A stretch of 64,000 bases of DNA from JAYSYM01 sp964543475 (GCA_964543475.1 CAZIYJ010000002.1:248001-312000); one strand, 5' to 3'. Positions 28,180-37,846 are shown, counted from the first letter of the stretch. The notes: generated by a model not told the origin, from the letters alone. Program-made: numbers and translations.

Positions 28180-29072
28180 CGGCGGCTCTCCTGATTTCTT
28201 TGCAGGTGAATTACGTCGGCACCTTTTCGAACAATCTCAAGCAGCTGTTGAAAGTCATGAATGCTCATTCGACTTGCGCTTTTCTTCGCACGTCTTAGTT
28301 CGCGATCTGCGACTGTCAAATGCTGCTCGGTTTGACGATAGAGTCTTCGATCAATCTTTCGAATTTCACGATGAACGAGAGCGTGGGACCATTTAAGCGC
28401 CGGAACTTTAAACTCCCGCGCCAAAAACCATCTAAAAGCCAAATCAAGTCGATCGATCATTTGTTCGGCAAGCTCTGCGTTCCATCTCTCGAGATGGGTA
28501 ACGGGCAGATCTCGAGTGATTTGACGAAGATCTTTTTGAAATTGGTGGTACGGCGCAAGCGCAGTCGATCGCTCAGCAAGTTCGCGAAGAAACTGTTTTC
28601 TTTGTTGTGATAGCCGATAGATGCGAACTAAAAGACCCGCGATTAATGCAAAAGCAAGGGCCATCACGATCCAAATCCACAACGGATAGGCCGCACTCAT
28701 CGGCCCAATCGCGGGAAAAGGTTTACCTTCTGGATTTTGCTCCTGTTCAATGACTGTCTTGGTCGCGAGATTGAATTTTGCGAACTCAACAACGTTAGTT
28801 CCGTCGGTGATCGCGTAGCCAGCTACTTCTGTCGCCTGTTCGCCTGCTACATAAGTCGTTGCTGTCAGTTCAACAGAAGTTTCAGTTAATGCATCTACTT
28901 TAAGTATCTTTAGTGCGTACGGAAATTCTTTGGGTCGACGTAGGCTTAGTTTCTCTTGAACCAACTGCACAGGCTCACCTTGGCATGTGAGCTTGAAAAG
29001 GTCGCCAACGGTGAGAGTCTCACCCACTTCTGCTCTGCACTGCCACTGAAATGTCTTTTGGCTGTTTTTCAT
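28176..29072 (-). CDS. Single-pass membrane protein of the Bat operon (DUF4381-like position)
   Basis: 298 aa. The N-terminal ~125 residues are beta-rich with no clear signal peptide, then a transmembrane helix (about 130-150, YPLWIWIVMALAFALIAGLLV), then a basic helical cytoplasmic part. Proteins of this layout, some in DUF4381, sit between DUF58 and BatA in many Bat operons. Homology is inferred from position and layout. ATGA overlaps join it to both neighbours. Confidence 0.6.
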   Translation of the reverse strand: MKNSQKTFQWQCRAEVGETLTVGDLFKLTCQGEPVQLVQEKLSLRRPKEFPYALKILKVDALTETSVELTATTYVAGEQATEVAGYAITDGTNVVEFAKFNLATKTVIEQEQNPEGKPFPAIGPMSAAYPLWIWIVMALAFALIAGLLVRIYRLSQQRKQFLRELAERSTALAPYHQFQKDLRQITRDLPVTHLERWNAELAEQMIDRLDLAFRWFLAREFKVPALKWSHALVHREIRKIDRRLYRQTEQHLTVADRELRRAKKSASRMSIHDFQQLLEIVRKGADVIHLQRNQESRR

Positions 29073-29947
29073 TTTCGGCCACTCTTGCGTCGAAAATAAG
29101 CGATTAGCGGATCAACAAATTCGTCATTGTTTAAAATATTAATGCGATCAATTTGAGATTTGCGAAACTCTTTATCGCGCTCTTCATTCCGTCTTTTTTG
29201 CTCAAGCGAATATGAATCACGAAAGCTTTTCGCTGAAGAGTCGATTAGCATCACTTCGCCTGACTCTGGATCTTGAACTTCAAGAAGGCCGAGATTTGGC
29301 AACTCTCGCTCAACCGGATCTTCGATCATGCACGCAACGACTTCATGCTTACGAGAAAGGCGCTTGAGTGCCTGCGAAAAAGAGCTATCAAGAAAATCGC
29401 TAAACACAAAAACAGTCGAACGCTTCTTTAGGATCCCTTGCAAGTAAGTCGTTGCAGCTTCAACGTTCGTACCTTTGCTACGCGGCTTATAGTAGTAAAG
29501 GTCACGCAGAATTCTTTGCACATGACCGCGACCTTTTTTGGGCGGAACAAAATGCTCAACTTGATCAGAAAATAAAAGGAGTCCTACATGATCGTTATTT
29601 TTTGCTGCGCTAAAACCCAAAAGAGCTGACAAGTGAGTGATTGCCTCACCTTTAAAATGATCACCTGATCCGAAATCAGTTGATGCACTGACATCGACCG
29701 CTAAAATTAAAATCAACTCTCGTTCTTCGTCGAATTTCTTGATGAATGTTTTGCCAGTTCGCGCAGTGACCGGCCAAGAAATTGTTCTGACATCATCACC
29801 GGCTACGTATTCGCGAAATTCGGCAAAAGTCATCCCCTGCCCTTTAAAAGCAGAATGATATTGTCCCGCAAAAGTCGAATTGACGAGCTTTCGCGTGCTG
29901 ATTTCAAGCAGCTTAACCTTTTTTAGAATCTCAGCTGGTAAAGCCAA
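29069..29947 (-). CDS. DUF58 protein (VWA-like partner of MoxR)
   Basis: 292 aa. Carries the DUF58 signature KGQGMTFAEFREYVAGDDVR followed by TISWPVTARTGK, and a VWA-like DVSAST metal site. The start is TTG 29947, directly after the MoxR stop, with AGAGG 8 nt upstream. DUF58 proteins always seem to travel with MoxR ATPases and may act as adaptors for their substrates. Confidence 0.85.
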   Translation of the reverse strand: MALPAEILKKVKLLEISTRKLVNSTFAGQYHSAFKGQGMTFAEFREYVAGDDVRTISWPVTARTGKTFIKKFDEERELILILAVDVSASTDFGSGDHFKGEAITHLSALLGFSAAKNNDHVGLLLFSDQVEHFVPPKKGRGHVQRILRDLYYYKPRSKGTNVEAATTYLQGILKKRSTVFVFSDFLDSSFSQALKRLSRKHEVVACMIEDPVERELPNLGLLEVQDPESGEVMLIDSSAKSFRDSYSLEQKRRNEERDKEFRKSQIDRINILNNDEFVDPLIAYFRRKSGRK

Positions 29948-30937
29948 CTATGGAACCTCTACTTGAGCCAATATTTCTTTTACGATCTGGTCGCCCTTAA
30001 TTTCTTCGGCTTCGGCTTCGAAACTTAAAATTAATCGGTGACGAAGAACGCTGTAAGCAATCGCTTTCACATCATCGGCAGTGACATAGCCACGGCCTCG
30101 CAAAAATGCGTGTGCTTTAGCCGAACGAATTAAATTAATTGTCGCTCGCGGGCTTCCGCCAACTTTTATTAAATTCTCGATCTGACCTAAACCATGTTTA
30201 GCCGGCTGACGAGTCGCCATCACAATCTCAACGATATAATTTCGAATTTTCTCATCAACATAAATTTGATCGACACGCGCACGCGCACGAAGAAGTTCTT
30301 CGGCTGTAATAACTGGTTCGATCTCGGGATGCTTATCTTGACCCATACGATTCATGATTTCTAACTCGTCCACCTTCGACGGGTAATCAACGAGAATCTT
30401 AAACATGAATCGATCCATTTGCGCTTCTGGCAAAGGATAAGTTCCCTCTTGTTCGAGAGGGTTTTGTGTCGCCAACACCAAAAACGGTTTTTCTAAAATG
30501 TAGGTCGTATCACCAATTGTTACTTGTTTTTCAGCCATCGCCTCTAGCAAGGCTGATTGAACTTTCGCTGGTGCACGGTTGATTTCATCGGCTAATACGA
30601 TGTTCGTAAAGATCGGACCTTTCTTCACCGTGAAGTCGCCAGTCTTCGGATTAAAGACCATCGTTCCAATCAAATCTGACGGAAGAAGATCGGGAGTAAA
30701 CTGAATGCGTTGAAAATTTAATGAGATCGCTTTTGACACCGATGAAATCGTAAGTGTCTTCGCGAGACCGGGAACACCTTCAAGTAAGATGTGTCCGCCA
30801 GTTAACATCCCCATCATTATTCCTTCGAGCATATCTCTCTGCCCGACAACTACCTTTGATACTTCTTTGAGCATTCTTTCTACGAACTGACTCTCTTGTT
30901 GAACGGCTGCATTGAGTGCACCAATGTCGACTTGCAC
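29948..30937 (-). CDS. moxR: MoxR-family AAA+ ATPase
   Basis: 329 aa from GTG 30937, preceded by GGGAGAA. A longer version from 31009 is possible but adds residues unlike the family. Walker A is GVPGLAKT, Walker B is VLADEINRAPAKVQSALLEA, and ATQNPLEQEGTYPLPEAQ is the sensor region. MoxR ATPases are chaperone-like and act with VWA proteins; here they precede DUF58, BatA and BatB. First gene of the overlapping operon. Confidence 0.9.
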   Translation of the reverse strand: MQVDIGALNAAVQQESQFVERMLKEVSKVVVGQRDMLEGIMMGMLTGGHILLEGVPGLAKTLTISSVSKAISLNFQRIQFTPDLLPSDLIGTMVFNPKTGDFTVKKGPIFTNIVLADEINRAPAKVQSALLEAMAEKQVTIGDTTYILEKPFLVLATQNPLEQEGTYPLPEAQMDRFMFKILVDYPSKVDELEIMNRMGQDKHPEIEPVITAEELLRARARVDQIYVDEKIRNYIVEIVMATRQPAKHGLGQIENLIKVGGSPRATINLIRSAKAHAFLRGRGYVTADDVKAIAYSVLRHRLILSFEAEAEEIKGDQIVKEILAQVEVP

Positions 30938-31056
30938 GATGTGATTCTCCCTCGAAAAGATAACCCAAATGAAAGATCCATTCTCGCGCCGATTGACGTG
31001 TGATTTCAATGGTTTTCGATTGCTCGTAAGGCTTCATTGCATCAGACTAGACCCCA

Positions 31057-31860
31057 ATGAATACTCAAAAAAATGTTCCGCCAAAAATTCCATCCCCAAA
31101 CCGAATTTGGGTGAACGTTGCAACTGCTACGTCGCTGCTCATGGTCGTTGGGCAAATGGTTGCGGGACGTTACGGACTTTTGTTCGGGTTTCTCTGTGCT
31201 CTAGTTTTGAATTTTTTGATCTTTCTCTATCCGAGCATTCGACTTTTCCAGCTATTTCCTAATCAGCAGCTCGAGGGACAAGATCCAAATAAGGTTTTAA
31301 GCACAGTGGAGGATCTCTCTCGAAAAGTAGGTATCCCCACGCCGAGCGTTTACATTATCGAGATCCCAACACCCATTTGTTATTCAGTTGGTTTAACGCA
31401 AAGCTCGAGCGCAATCTTTCTCTCAGAAGGATTGATTGATCGCTTAGAGCCGAAGGATGTAAAAACTGCTTTGGCTTTCGAAGTCGCAAGAATTTATCGA
31501 TTCGACTCTTTAGCTGGGACTGTAAGTGCCTCTTTAGCTGGAGCGCTGAGCGTCAAACCCCTTCGTCGAATCTTTGCGCCGGTCGTTGCTTTGCTTGTGC
31601 GTATTGCGCTTCGTCGAAAAAGCTTCTTCGGAGCCGACCAAGAAGCAGCTCGGCTCCTGGACCAAGATCCTAAAGCCCTTGCTCAGTTACTTTGGAAGCT
31701 AGACTCCTATACTCAGACTCTTCCGATTCAAGTGGCTTTACCTTTTGCACATTTGTTCATTGTCACTCCCTTGACGGGGCGAGTTCGCGACTCATATCTT
31801 TCTTTGCAGCCTGCTGTTAAGACACGCATTAGCCGGCTGACTGGTCACTATCCGGTATAA
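31057..31860 (+). CDS. M48/HtpX-like membrane protein lacking the zinc motif
   Basis: 267 aa, with a membrane hairpin (about 20-65) and a second hydrophobic region (about 155-190). The region VGIPTPSVYIIEIPTPICYSVGLTQSSSAIFLSEGLIDRL matches the M48 (HtpX) fold. Where the zinc site HExxH should lie, the sequence reads ALAFEVARIYRFD, so both His are gone (FEVAR). The later E-x-x-x-D zinc-ligand region reads SFFGADQEAARLL, also without the ligand Glu in place. It is probably a catalytically dead M48 relative with a binding or regulatory role. First of three same-strand genes ending with htrA. Confidence 0.7.
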   Translation: MNTQKNVPPKIPSPNRIWVNVATATSLLMVVGQMVAGRYGLLFGFLCALVLNFLIFLYPSIRLFQLFPNQQLEGQDPNKVLSTVEDLSRKVGIPTPSVYIIEIPTPICYSVGLTQSSSAIFLSEGLIDRLEPKDVKTALAFEVARIYRFDSLAGTVSASLAGALSVKPLRRIFAPVVALLVRIALRRKSFFGADQEAARLLDQDPKALAQLLWKLDSYTQTLPIQVALPFAHLFIVTPLTGRVRDSYLSLQPAVKTRISRLTGHYPV

Positions 31861-31885
31861 ATATTAGTTCGCAAAGTAGGTAGAC

Positions 31886-32170
31886 ATGGCAAACCAACAA
31901 GCAGTCGAAGCAAATTTCTCAACTCTCACTCTCTCAATCGGTTCGTCGGCAGCGATGGCTTTGGGCCTAGTGCCGAATCCCGTTTCAGGAAAAACAGAAA
32001 AAGATGTCGAAGTTGCAAGATTTAACATTGAGCTTCTTCGCATGCTGCGAGAGAAAACCAAAAATAATTTAAATGCAGAAGAAAAAACTTTTTTAGATTC
32101 AGTAATTGCTGATTTGCAATTGAAGTTTGTGCAAGCAGCGGGCTCAGAAAACACTCAACAAAAAAATTAA
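31886..32170 (+). CDS. DUF1844 protein
   Basis: 94 aa. NFSTLTLSIGSSAAMALGLVPNP followed by a helical ELLRMLREKTKNNLNAEE segment is the DUF1844 pattern. Function unknown; often found in deltaproteobacteria. It lies 25 nt after the M48-like gene and 17 nt before htrA. Confidence 0.85.
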   Translation: MANQQAVEANFSTLTLSIGSSAAMALGLVPNPVSGKTEKDVEVARFNIELLRMLREKTKNNLNAEEKTFLDSVIADLQLKFVQAAGSENTQQKN

Positions 32171-32187
32171 ATCCCTCGGAGTCGAAA

Positions 32188-33720
32188 ATGATCCATTCGA
32201 GATTTTTCCGTTTCCTTCTTTTTTCAATCGTAGCATTTGCAGTTGTCGTTGCTTACATCAGCTCTGACGACGCAATTTCTCAAGACAAAGTTGGCTCGCC
32301 GCCAAAACCAATTGAAAAAGCGGTCAGCGATCTCAAAAGAGATCCACCACTCAATCCATCAAAACTTGGCGACCCGCTACCAAGAAATTTATTCGTCGAA
32401 CTTTCAAAATTGATTAATCCGTCGATTGTCAGTATTTCGACTGCACAAAATGTTCGAGCTAATCCGCGAATGCCACGAGGGTACCGCGACCCTATTCAAG
32501 AATTCTTTGAAGAGTTCTACGGTGGCGGTGGATTCTCGCAAGGAGATAATGCTGGGCCGCAGCCGCGCGGACTCGGATCGGGATTCATTATTAGTGCCGA
32601 CGGTCTCATCGTTACAAATAATCACGTCATTGAAGGTGCTGATATTATTCGAGTGACTTTAGATACCGACAATCAAAACTTCTATGAGGCCGAAGTTGTC
32701 GGACGCGACAGCCGAACCGATTTAGCTCTTCTCAAAATCGATGCTAAGAAACAACTTCCTTCAGCACCTCTTGGCACGAGCTCAACTGTACAAGTGGGAG
32801 AATGGGTTGCCGCCTTCGGTAACCCATACGGACATGCGCACACTGTGACCAAAGGAATTATCTCTGCAGTTGGTCGTGAGCTAGGCGAGATTAATAAATT
32901 TCCGTTTTTACAAACTGATGCAAGCATCAATCCGGGCAATTCTGGCGGCCCGCTTGTTAACTCGCTTGGCTACGTTATCGGAGTGAACACAGCAATCGAT
33001 GCGCGCGCACAGGGAATCGGATTTGCGATTCCGATCGACGATGTAAAAACAATCGTTGAGCAGCTCAAAAAAGATGGCCGTGTTCGCAGAGGCTATATCG
33101 GCATCGGACTTCAGCCGATTACTCCGCAGATTGCACAGGGCTTAGGATTAGAAAATTTAGACGGCGTGATGGTTGCGCAAGTAGATGATCGCGGAAATGC
33201 AAAAAAAGGCGGAGTCGAACTCTACGACATCATCAAAGAAATTAACGGCAAACCGATTGTGTCTTACATGGATTTGCAGAATATTGTTGGCGACGCTGAA
33301 ATTGGTTCGAAAATTAAGATGAAACTTCTTCGATTACAGAATGAACGTTTGGTCGAGAAAAATGTTTCGGTCACTGTTGGCGAGAACACAGAATCGGCGA
33401 CTCCTCAGCGCGAGACGAAGAAATACATTGGCCAAAAGGCTCCGTTTGACCTTGGTTTTAAGATAGCTGATTTTAGTGCACCAATCGCTGAAGACCTCGG
33501 AATACCTCGAGGCACTCCGCAAGCACCAATTGTAATCGAAGTTGATCGGAACACGACTGCAAGCAAAGCTGGATTACACGTTGGCGACGTTGTTTTAGAT
33601 GTTAATCGACAGCCCGTGAGACGCGCAACCGACGTCGTTCGCCTCTTGAAGAGAGGGCAAAATATTCTTCGTGTTGCTCGGGGTGGACAAGTTGCACTCG
33701 TTCCGCTTCAAGTTAAATAG
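32188..33720 (+). CDS. htrA: HtrA/DegQ family periplasmic serine protease with two PDZ domains
   Basis: 510 aa. N-terminal signal or anchor helix, then a trypsin-like domain with the triad His146 (TNNHVIEG), Asp178 (RTDLALLKID) and Ser252 (GNSGGPL), then PDZ1 (about 300-385) and PDZ2 (about 430-505). A Gly-rich loop (GGGGFSQGDNAGPQ, about 112-125) lies before the protease core. It degrades or refolds misfolded envelope proteins. The gene ends 2 nt before the 3' end of the convergent kinase gene. Confidence 0.95.
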   Translation: MIHSRFFRFLLFSIVAFAVVVAYISSDDAISQDKVGSPPKPIEKAVSDLKRDPPLNPSKLGDPLPRNLFVELSKLINPSIVSISTAQNVRANPRMPRGYRDPIQEFFEEFYGGGGFSQGDNAGPQPRGLGSGFIISADGLIVTNNHVIEGADIIRVTLDTDNQNFYEAEVVGRDSRTDLALLKIDAKKQLPSAPLGTSSTVQVGEWVAAFGNPYGHAHTVTKGIISAVGRELGEINKFPFLQTDASINPGNSGGPLVNSLGYVIGVNTAIDARAQGIGFAIPIDDVKTIVEQLKKDGRVRRGYIGIGLQPITPQIAQGLGLENLDGVMVAQVDDRGNAKKGGVELYDIIKEINGKPIVSYMDLQNIVGDAEIGSKIKMKLLRLQNERLVEKNVSVTVGENTESATPQRETKKYIGQKAPFDLGFKIADFSAPIAEDLGIPRGTPQAPIVIEVDRNTTASKAGLHVGDVVLDVNRQPVRRATDVVRLLKRGQNILRVARGGQVALVPLQVK

Positions 33721-33722
33721 AA

Positions 33723-35267
33723 TTAACCGGCTTGTTTCATTAGTAATTCTGATGGAATCACAACTACGAATTTTGTATTCGGTGAGCTGTCATCTACAAA
33801 GAGCTTACCATGGTGAGATTCAATAATTCCTTTTGAAATACTCAATCCAATTCCAGTTCCTTTACCAAACTCTTTCGTTGTGAAAAAAGGTTGGAAAAGG
33901 CGGGTCTTCACTTCACCTGACAATCCTGGCCCGCTATCAGTCACTTCGAAACTAACAGTGTGTTCGTCCGATTTGATTTCTAATTTTATCCAGGGCTCGG
34001 GTGTACCAACAACCGCATCAAACGAGTTGTTCAATAGGTTCAAAATCACTTGGCTAATCTGAATAGAGCGGCAGTACATCATGATCGGAACTTGAGGCTT
34101 AACAAAGTTAAGTTTAACGCCATTTTGTTCCATCCGCTGGCGACAAAGACTCAAGGTTTCGTCGACGAGCATTTCAGCATCGGTGTCTTCAAGATCTTCT
34201 TTGGATCCGTCGCGAGCAAAAGATTTTAGTCCCCTTACAATTTTTGCTATTCGCTGGGCCGTTTCAGAAATAAGCCCACTCATTTCTAACATTTCGTTCG
34301 GATCAACATTATTGTCTTTGATTGAACTTTGAATTTGTTCTGCACAAAGCAAGATTGCATTGAGTGGAGTGTTAATTTCGTGCGCGACCCCTCCCGCCAT
34401 TTCACCGAGCGCAACCAACTTAGATGTCGCCACGAGCTTTGCATCTTGCATCCGAAGGCGCTCTTCGGTTTCTTTCTGAGCTGTAATGTCGAGGAGAAGC
34501 CCATCCCACAAAATGCTGCTATCGTCTTGCAAGACTGGTGAAGAAGCTCCCTTAAACCAGCGAAGCCCCTTGTTTGCTGTTCGCAAGCGCCCCTCCCAGT
34601 GCCAAGGAGATAGATCGCGCATGGTGACTACGAGTGACTCCTGAAAGCTAGCCATGTCATCTTCGTGAATCAAACCGATAATTGCGTTTGCATTACCCAC
34701 AATTTCTTCTGACTTAACTCCTAAGACATCAAACGACTTGGCACTGAAAAATGGGAAGCTAAAATTTTTCTGAGCGTCAGCTTTGAATTGATAAAGCAGG
34801 CCAGGAGAATTGGTTGATATACTTTGCAACTGTCGTTCTCGATTGCGGATTTCAAGCTCGACGCTCTTGATAGCAGTTAAATCTTGCGCGATGCAGAGTA
34901 AGATCACCCCTCGATTTGTTTGAACCGGAATTTTCCAGATTCTAAAAGATACTTCGCTATGGGTTAATGGGTTATACGCAACCTGGTTGGTCTCAAAGAA
35001 AGAATTGAATTGAGAAAGTGCTAATCGATCATCTTCGCTATATTTCTCTGCAACTTCGGCCGGGAGGTAGTCATAGACATTTTTGCCGATGACAAAGTCA
35101 GCGTTGAGACCGAACACTCGCTCGGCAGTTTTGTTCCAAACGATGACTCGCATTTCGTCTTCGGCATCTTTACAAAAAACGGCGACAGGCAAATTATCCA
35201 CGATCATCGAGAAAAATTCTACCTGTTGAGCTTGATCTTCAAATCTCTCAAAAAACTTGCGATACAA
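33723..35267 (-). CDS. PAS histidine kinase, cytoplasmic
   Basis: 514 aa, no membrane helix. Two PAS domains (about 20-130 and 140-265), then HisKA with the phospho-His in GGVAHEINTPLNAILL, then an HATPase domain with NLLNNSFDAV, DSGPGLSG and GKGTGIGLSISKGI. The start is TTG 35267, 2 nt after the stop of the preceding response regulator gene. No good ATG lies near, so the start is uncertain. Likely partner of that regulator. Confidence 0.85.
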   Translation of the reverse strand: MYRKFFERFEDQAQQVEFFSMIVDNLPVAVFCKDAEDEMRVIVWNKTAERVFGLNADFVIGKNVYDYLPAEVAEKYSEDDRLALSQFNSFFETNQVAYNPLTHSEVSFRIWKIPVQTNRGVILLCIAQDLTAIKSVELEIRNRERQLQSISTNSPGLLYQFKADAQKNFSFPFFSAKSFDVLGVKSEEIVGNANAIIGLIHEDDMASFQESLVVTMRDLSPWHWEGRLRTANKGLRWFKGASSPVLQDDSSILWDGLLLDITAQKETEERLRMQDAKLVATSKLVALGEMAGGVAHEINTPLNAILLCAEQIQSSIKDNNVDPNEMLEMSGLISETAQRIAKIVRGLKSFARDGSKEDLEDTDAEMLVDETLSLCRQRMEQNGVKLNFVKPQVPIMMYCRSIQISQVILNLLNNSFDAVVGTPEPWIKLEIKSDEHTVSFEVTDSGPGLSGEVKTRLFQPFFTTKEFGKGTGIGLSISKGIIESHHGKLFVDDSSPNTKFVVVIPSELLMKQAG

Positions 35268-35269
35268 GT

Positions 35270-36679
35270 TTAGCTCGCTTTCGCAGGGCCAATTGAGCGC
35301 CCAGGTGCACGCTCGTCGACTTTTAGAACTCGAAGTAAAGCCGTGACGAATTTTTGATCAAGCTCATCAGAGTAGACATTTCGAAGTTTAATCGCAGCTT
35401 CTTTTGGAGTGATCTTTACAACTCCTGCATCGACCGGAATAATTAGACTGCAAAATCGATCTGCAACTGCAATTATTCTTGCAATTGGGTGAACAGCTTC
35501 ACCTTTTATTCTGAGCGGATATCCTGAACCAAAGATATTCTCGTGATGTTGCGCAACTATCATTCCAATGTCTTCAGGAAGAGATGGAATCTTATTAATA
35601 ATGTCGCGTCCTCGCAATGGATGAGTTTCAATGTGCTTGATTTCGCTCGCCGTTAGTTGGAGACGTGATTTTGCGAGTAACTCAGAGGGCAATTCTTTTT
35701 TGCCAATTTCGTGAAGCAAACCCGAGATTGAAACTTTGAACAATGTATTCGTCGAAGTCCAACCATGCTGGCGCGCAATCATGCATGAAAAGAAGCTGAC
35801 TGCCACCGAGTGGGCGTAAAGCTTATTGCAATGTCCCTGGAAACCAGTCACAAGCTGAAGAATGTCTTGGTCTTCTGAGGCAAGCTGCAATGTGCTTTCA
35901 AGCATTTGCTGAGCTGGCCCCAAAGTTTCGGGATCAATTTCGCCAAGAAAGCATCTCTCAGCAATAGCTTCCGACGTATTTTGCAAAAGCTTGAGCTTCA
36001 TTTGTTTGTTTACCATCGGACTATTCACGGCCGACTGGCTGACTCTGATATTAAAATCAACGTAACGAGAAAAATCTTCGAGAGCTACATAAAGAAAGTC
36101 GACCTTTCTTTCCTGATAGACTTTAAGTCTCTCCACCGGAATTGCATCACCTCGGTGAGCAACTTTGACGTATTTCGTTTCTGCTATGCGAACATAGAGA
36201 TCAGACACCAAATGCGTAGAAGAGATAAATTCACTAATGTGCACCTGACAAAATTTAATTGTATTCGGACTATCTTTTCTATCTGACTTGGCCTGGGGGT
36301 TAATTGCATCTTCAATGACCCCAAGAAGAGTGTCTGCCTTGAAAGGCTTTGGTAAAAATCCATTCGCCCCTAAATCGAGAGCAGCCTTTGATTCTAAAAT
36401 TTCAGAGAATCCCGTCATAACAACAACCGGAACTTTTGAAGTCTTCCGGATATGCGCTAAAAGTTGAACGCCATCAAGTTCTGGCATACGTACATCGGTG
36501 ATCACCAATGAAAAAGTGGATGGACTAAGATCAAAGATTGTTTTCGCCATTAATCCATTTACAGCTTCACGAACTTCGAAACCTGCAGCTGTTAGCTTCT
36601 TTGCAAGCAATCGTCTAAAGATTGCATCGTCTTCAGCTAGCAACGCGACTCTTTTTTCACTAATGACTTTTTCGTCCAT
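35270..36679 (-). CDS. Response regulator with HD-GYP-type output domain
   Basis: 469 aa. REC domain (about 8-125) with phospho-Asp in VITDVRMPE and a KPFKAD motif, then a middle domain (about 140-230) and an HD-GYP domain (about 275-430). In that domain the HD pair is HE (LLHEIGKKELP), while HHENIFGSGYP keeps the HHE and GYP parts. HD-GYP proteins hydrolyse c-di-GMP; the HD-to-HE change may reduce activity, which sequence alone cannot settle. Paired with the kinase downstream. An inverted repeat lies just before the ATG. Confidence 0.85.
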   Translation of the reverse strand: MDEKVISEKRVALLAEDDAIFRRLLAKKLTAAGFEVREAVNGLMAKTIFDLSPSTFSLVITDVRMPELDGVQLLAHIRKTSKVPVVVMTGFSEILESKAALDLGANGFLPKPFKADTLLGVIEDAINPQAKSDRKDSPNTIKFCQVHISEFISSTHLVSDLYVRIAETKYVKVAHRGDAIPVERLKVYQERKVDFLYVALEDFSRYVDFNIRVSQSAVNSPMVNKQMKLKLLQNTSEAIAERCFLGEIDPETLGPAQQMLESTLQLASEDQDILQLVTGFQGHCNKLYAHSVAVSFFSCMIARQHGWTSTNTLFKVSISGLLHEIGKKELPSELLAKSRLQLTASEIKHIETHPLRGRDIINKIPSLPEDIGMIVAQHHENIFGSGYPLRIKGEAVHPIARIIAVADRFCSLIIPVDAGVVKITPKEAAIKLRNVYSDELDQKFVTALLRVLKVDERAPGRSIGPAKAS

Positions 36680-36686
36680 TTGCAGC

Positions 36687-36711
36687 CCCCCGATAGTTAA
36701 TAGATCGGGGG
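36687..36711 (-). promoter_or_regulatory. Leader hairpin overlapping the ribosome site of the HD-GYP gene
   Basis: On the minus strand CCCCCGAT, 9-nt loop, ATCGGGGG: 8 bp with an extra G, ending about 7 nt before ATG 36679. The G run is the only Shine-Dalgarno-like stretch, so the stem would hide it. It could be a translational control site or a terminator left from an upstream transcript. Confidence 0.45.
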
Positions 36712-36808
36712 TAAACTTAAATATGTTTAGCTTATTTCAAAAACGTAAATTGTTTCTTAAGAATTCTTAAGGAGTTGAAAGAAAGCGTTCCAACCCAAGG
36801 CAAGATTG

Positions 36809-37846
36809 TTACTTCGTGTAGGGAATTATCTGACGACCCTTGTAGTACTTTACCACTTCGCTTGCAGTCTTTGAATCGCGCTTAACCAAATGGTAACTAA
36901 GCTTCGCCTTGTTAATTTTGCTTTGTAAAGAGAGCTTTACGAAAGGATTCGCAGGATCTGAGTAATGCATCGGGCCCGTGTAAAAATCAAATCGACCAGT
37001 ACCCACAATGGCTTGACCAGTATCAGCCACAATAAAGAAACCTTGATGAATGTCTCCGTCCGCAAGTTCGATTTTTGCTTTAGCTACCGCTGGCACATAG
37101 ACCACATCACCAGCTTTATAGAGATTGCGATCCGCAGCGATACTAATGAACGGCTGCAAACAAAGATTCGATACACCTAATCCGTATGGACATGTTTCTC
37201 GGTCAATAACTTTGTAACGTGGGAGCCCACCTTCGGCGCCAACGTAATTGATCAAGTATTGGCGACCATCATTTGTTCGAACAAGCGCCGAGCCCTGCAT
37301 CTGAGCTGCAAAGTAGAATTTAGAGCAAACTTTAATTTCTGATTTACCCGAAACAAGAGTCTGGCCAGTTTTTGCTTTCAAAAATTTGGTGTCATTTGCT
37401 TTACATGATCGAAAAGGAGAGTTGTCATTGCTCGGAAGATAGTAAACAGTTGGCTTTAGTAGTTGAGCGCGTCCCATGTCAGATTTAAGAATCTCAAGTC
37501 GTTCTCCGTTAATCTTTGGCTCTTCTGTGGACTTTGGTTCTTCTGTGGTCTTTGGCTCATCAGTAGATTTTGTCTCTTCAACTTCTTCTTTTTTAGTCTC
37601 TTCTTTTTTATCTTCTTCTAACGGAAGCTCGATCTGTTCTTCTGTCGGTGCGTCGGTACGGTCGCCCAAATCAAGCTCAAGCTGCTCTTCAACAGTTTCA
37701 CTCTCATCAATATAGAAGGCATCAATAGAGTCGTCCCCGCCTGATTGAGATTGCGCCAAATCAGACTCTGCGAAGTTGCCCGCGCGAAAACCCCGGCCAC
37801 AACCAACTAAACTTAATACAAGAACTGATATGACGAATGCCTTCAC
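36809..37846 (-). CDS. Lipoprotein with a C-terminal 3D (MltA-like) domain
   Basis: 345 aa from GTG 37846, with GGAGAA upstream. Lipobox LSLVGC. A long acidic linker (about 50-110) holds repeats such as KSTEEPK. The C-terminal half ends in IVADTGQAIVGTGRFDFYTGP, matching the 3D domain (three Asp) shared by MltA-type transglycosylases and Rpf-like proteins. No full MltA domain is seen, so activity is uncertain. Probably acts on or binds peptidoglycan at the outer membrane. Confidence 0.75.
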   Translation of the reverse strand: MKAFVISVLVLSLVGCGRGFRAGNFAESDLAQSQSGGDDSIDAFYIDESETVEEQLELDLGDRTDAPTEEQIELPLEEDKKEETKKEEVEETKSTDEPKTTEEPKSTEEPKINGERLEILKSDMGRAQLLKPTVYYLPSNDNSPFRSCKANDTKFLKAKTGQTLVSGKSEIKVCSKFYFAAQMQGSALVRTNDGRQYLINYVGAEGGLPRYKVIDRETCPYGLGVSNLCLQPFISIAADRNLYKAGDVVYVPAVAKAKIELADGDIHQGFFIVADTGQAIVGTGRFDFYTGPMHYSDPANPFVKLSLQSKINKAKLSYHLVKRDSKTASEVVKYYKGRQIIPYTK

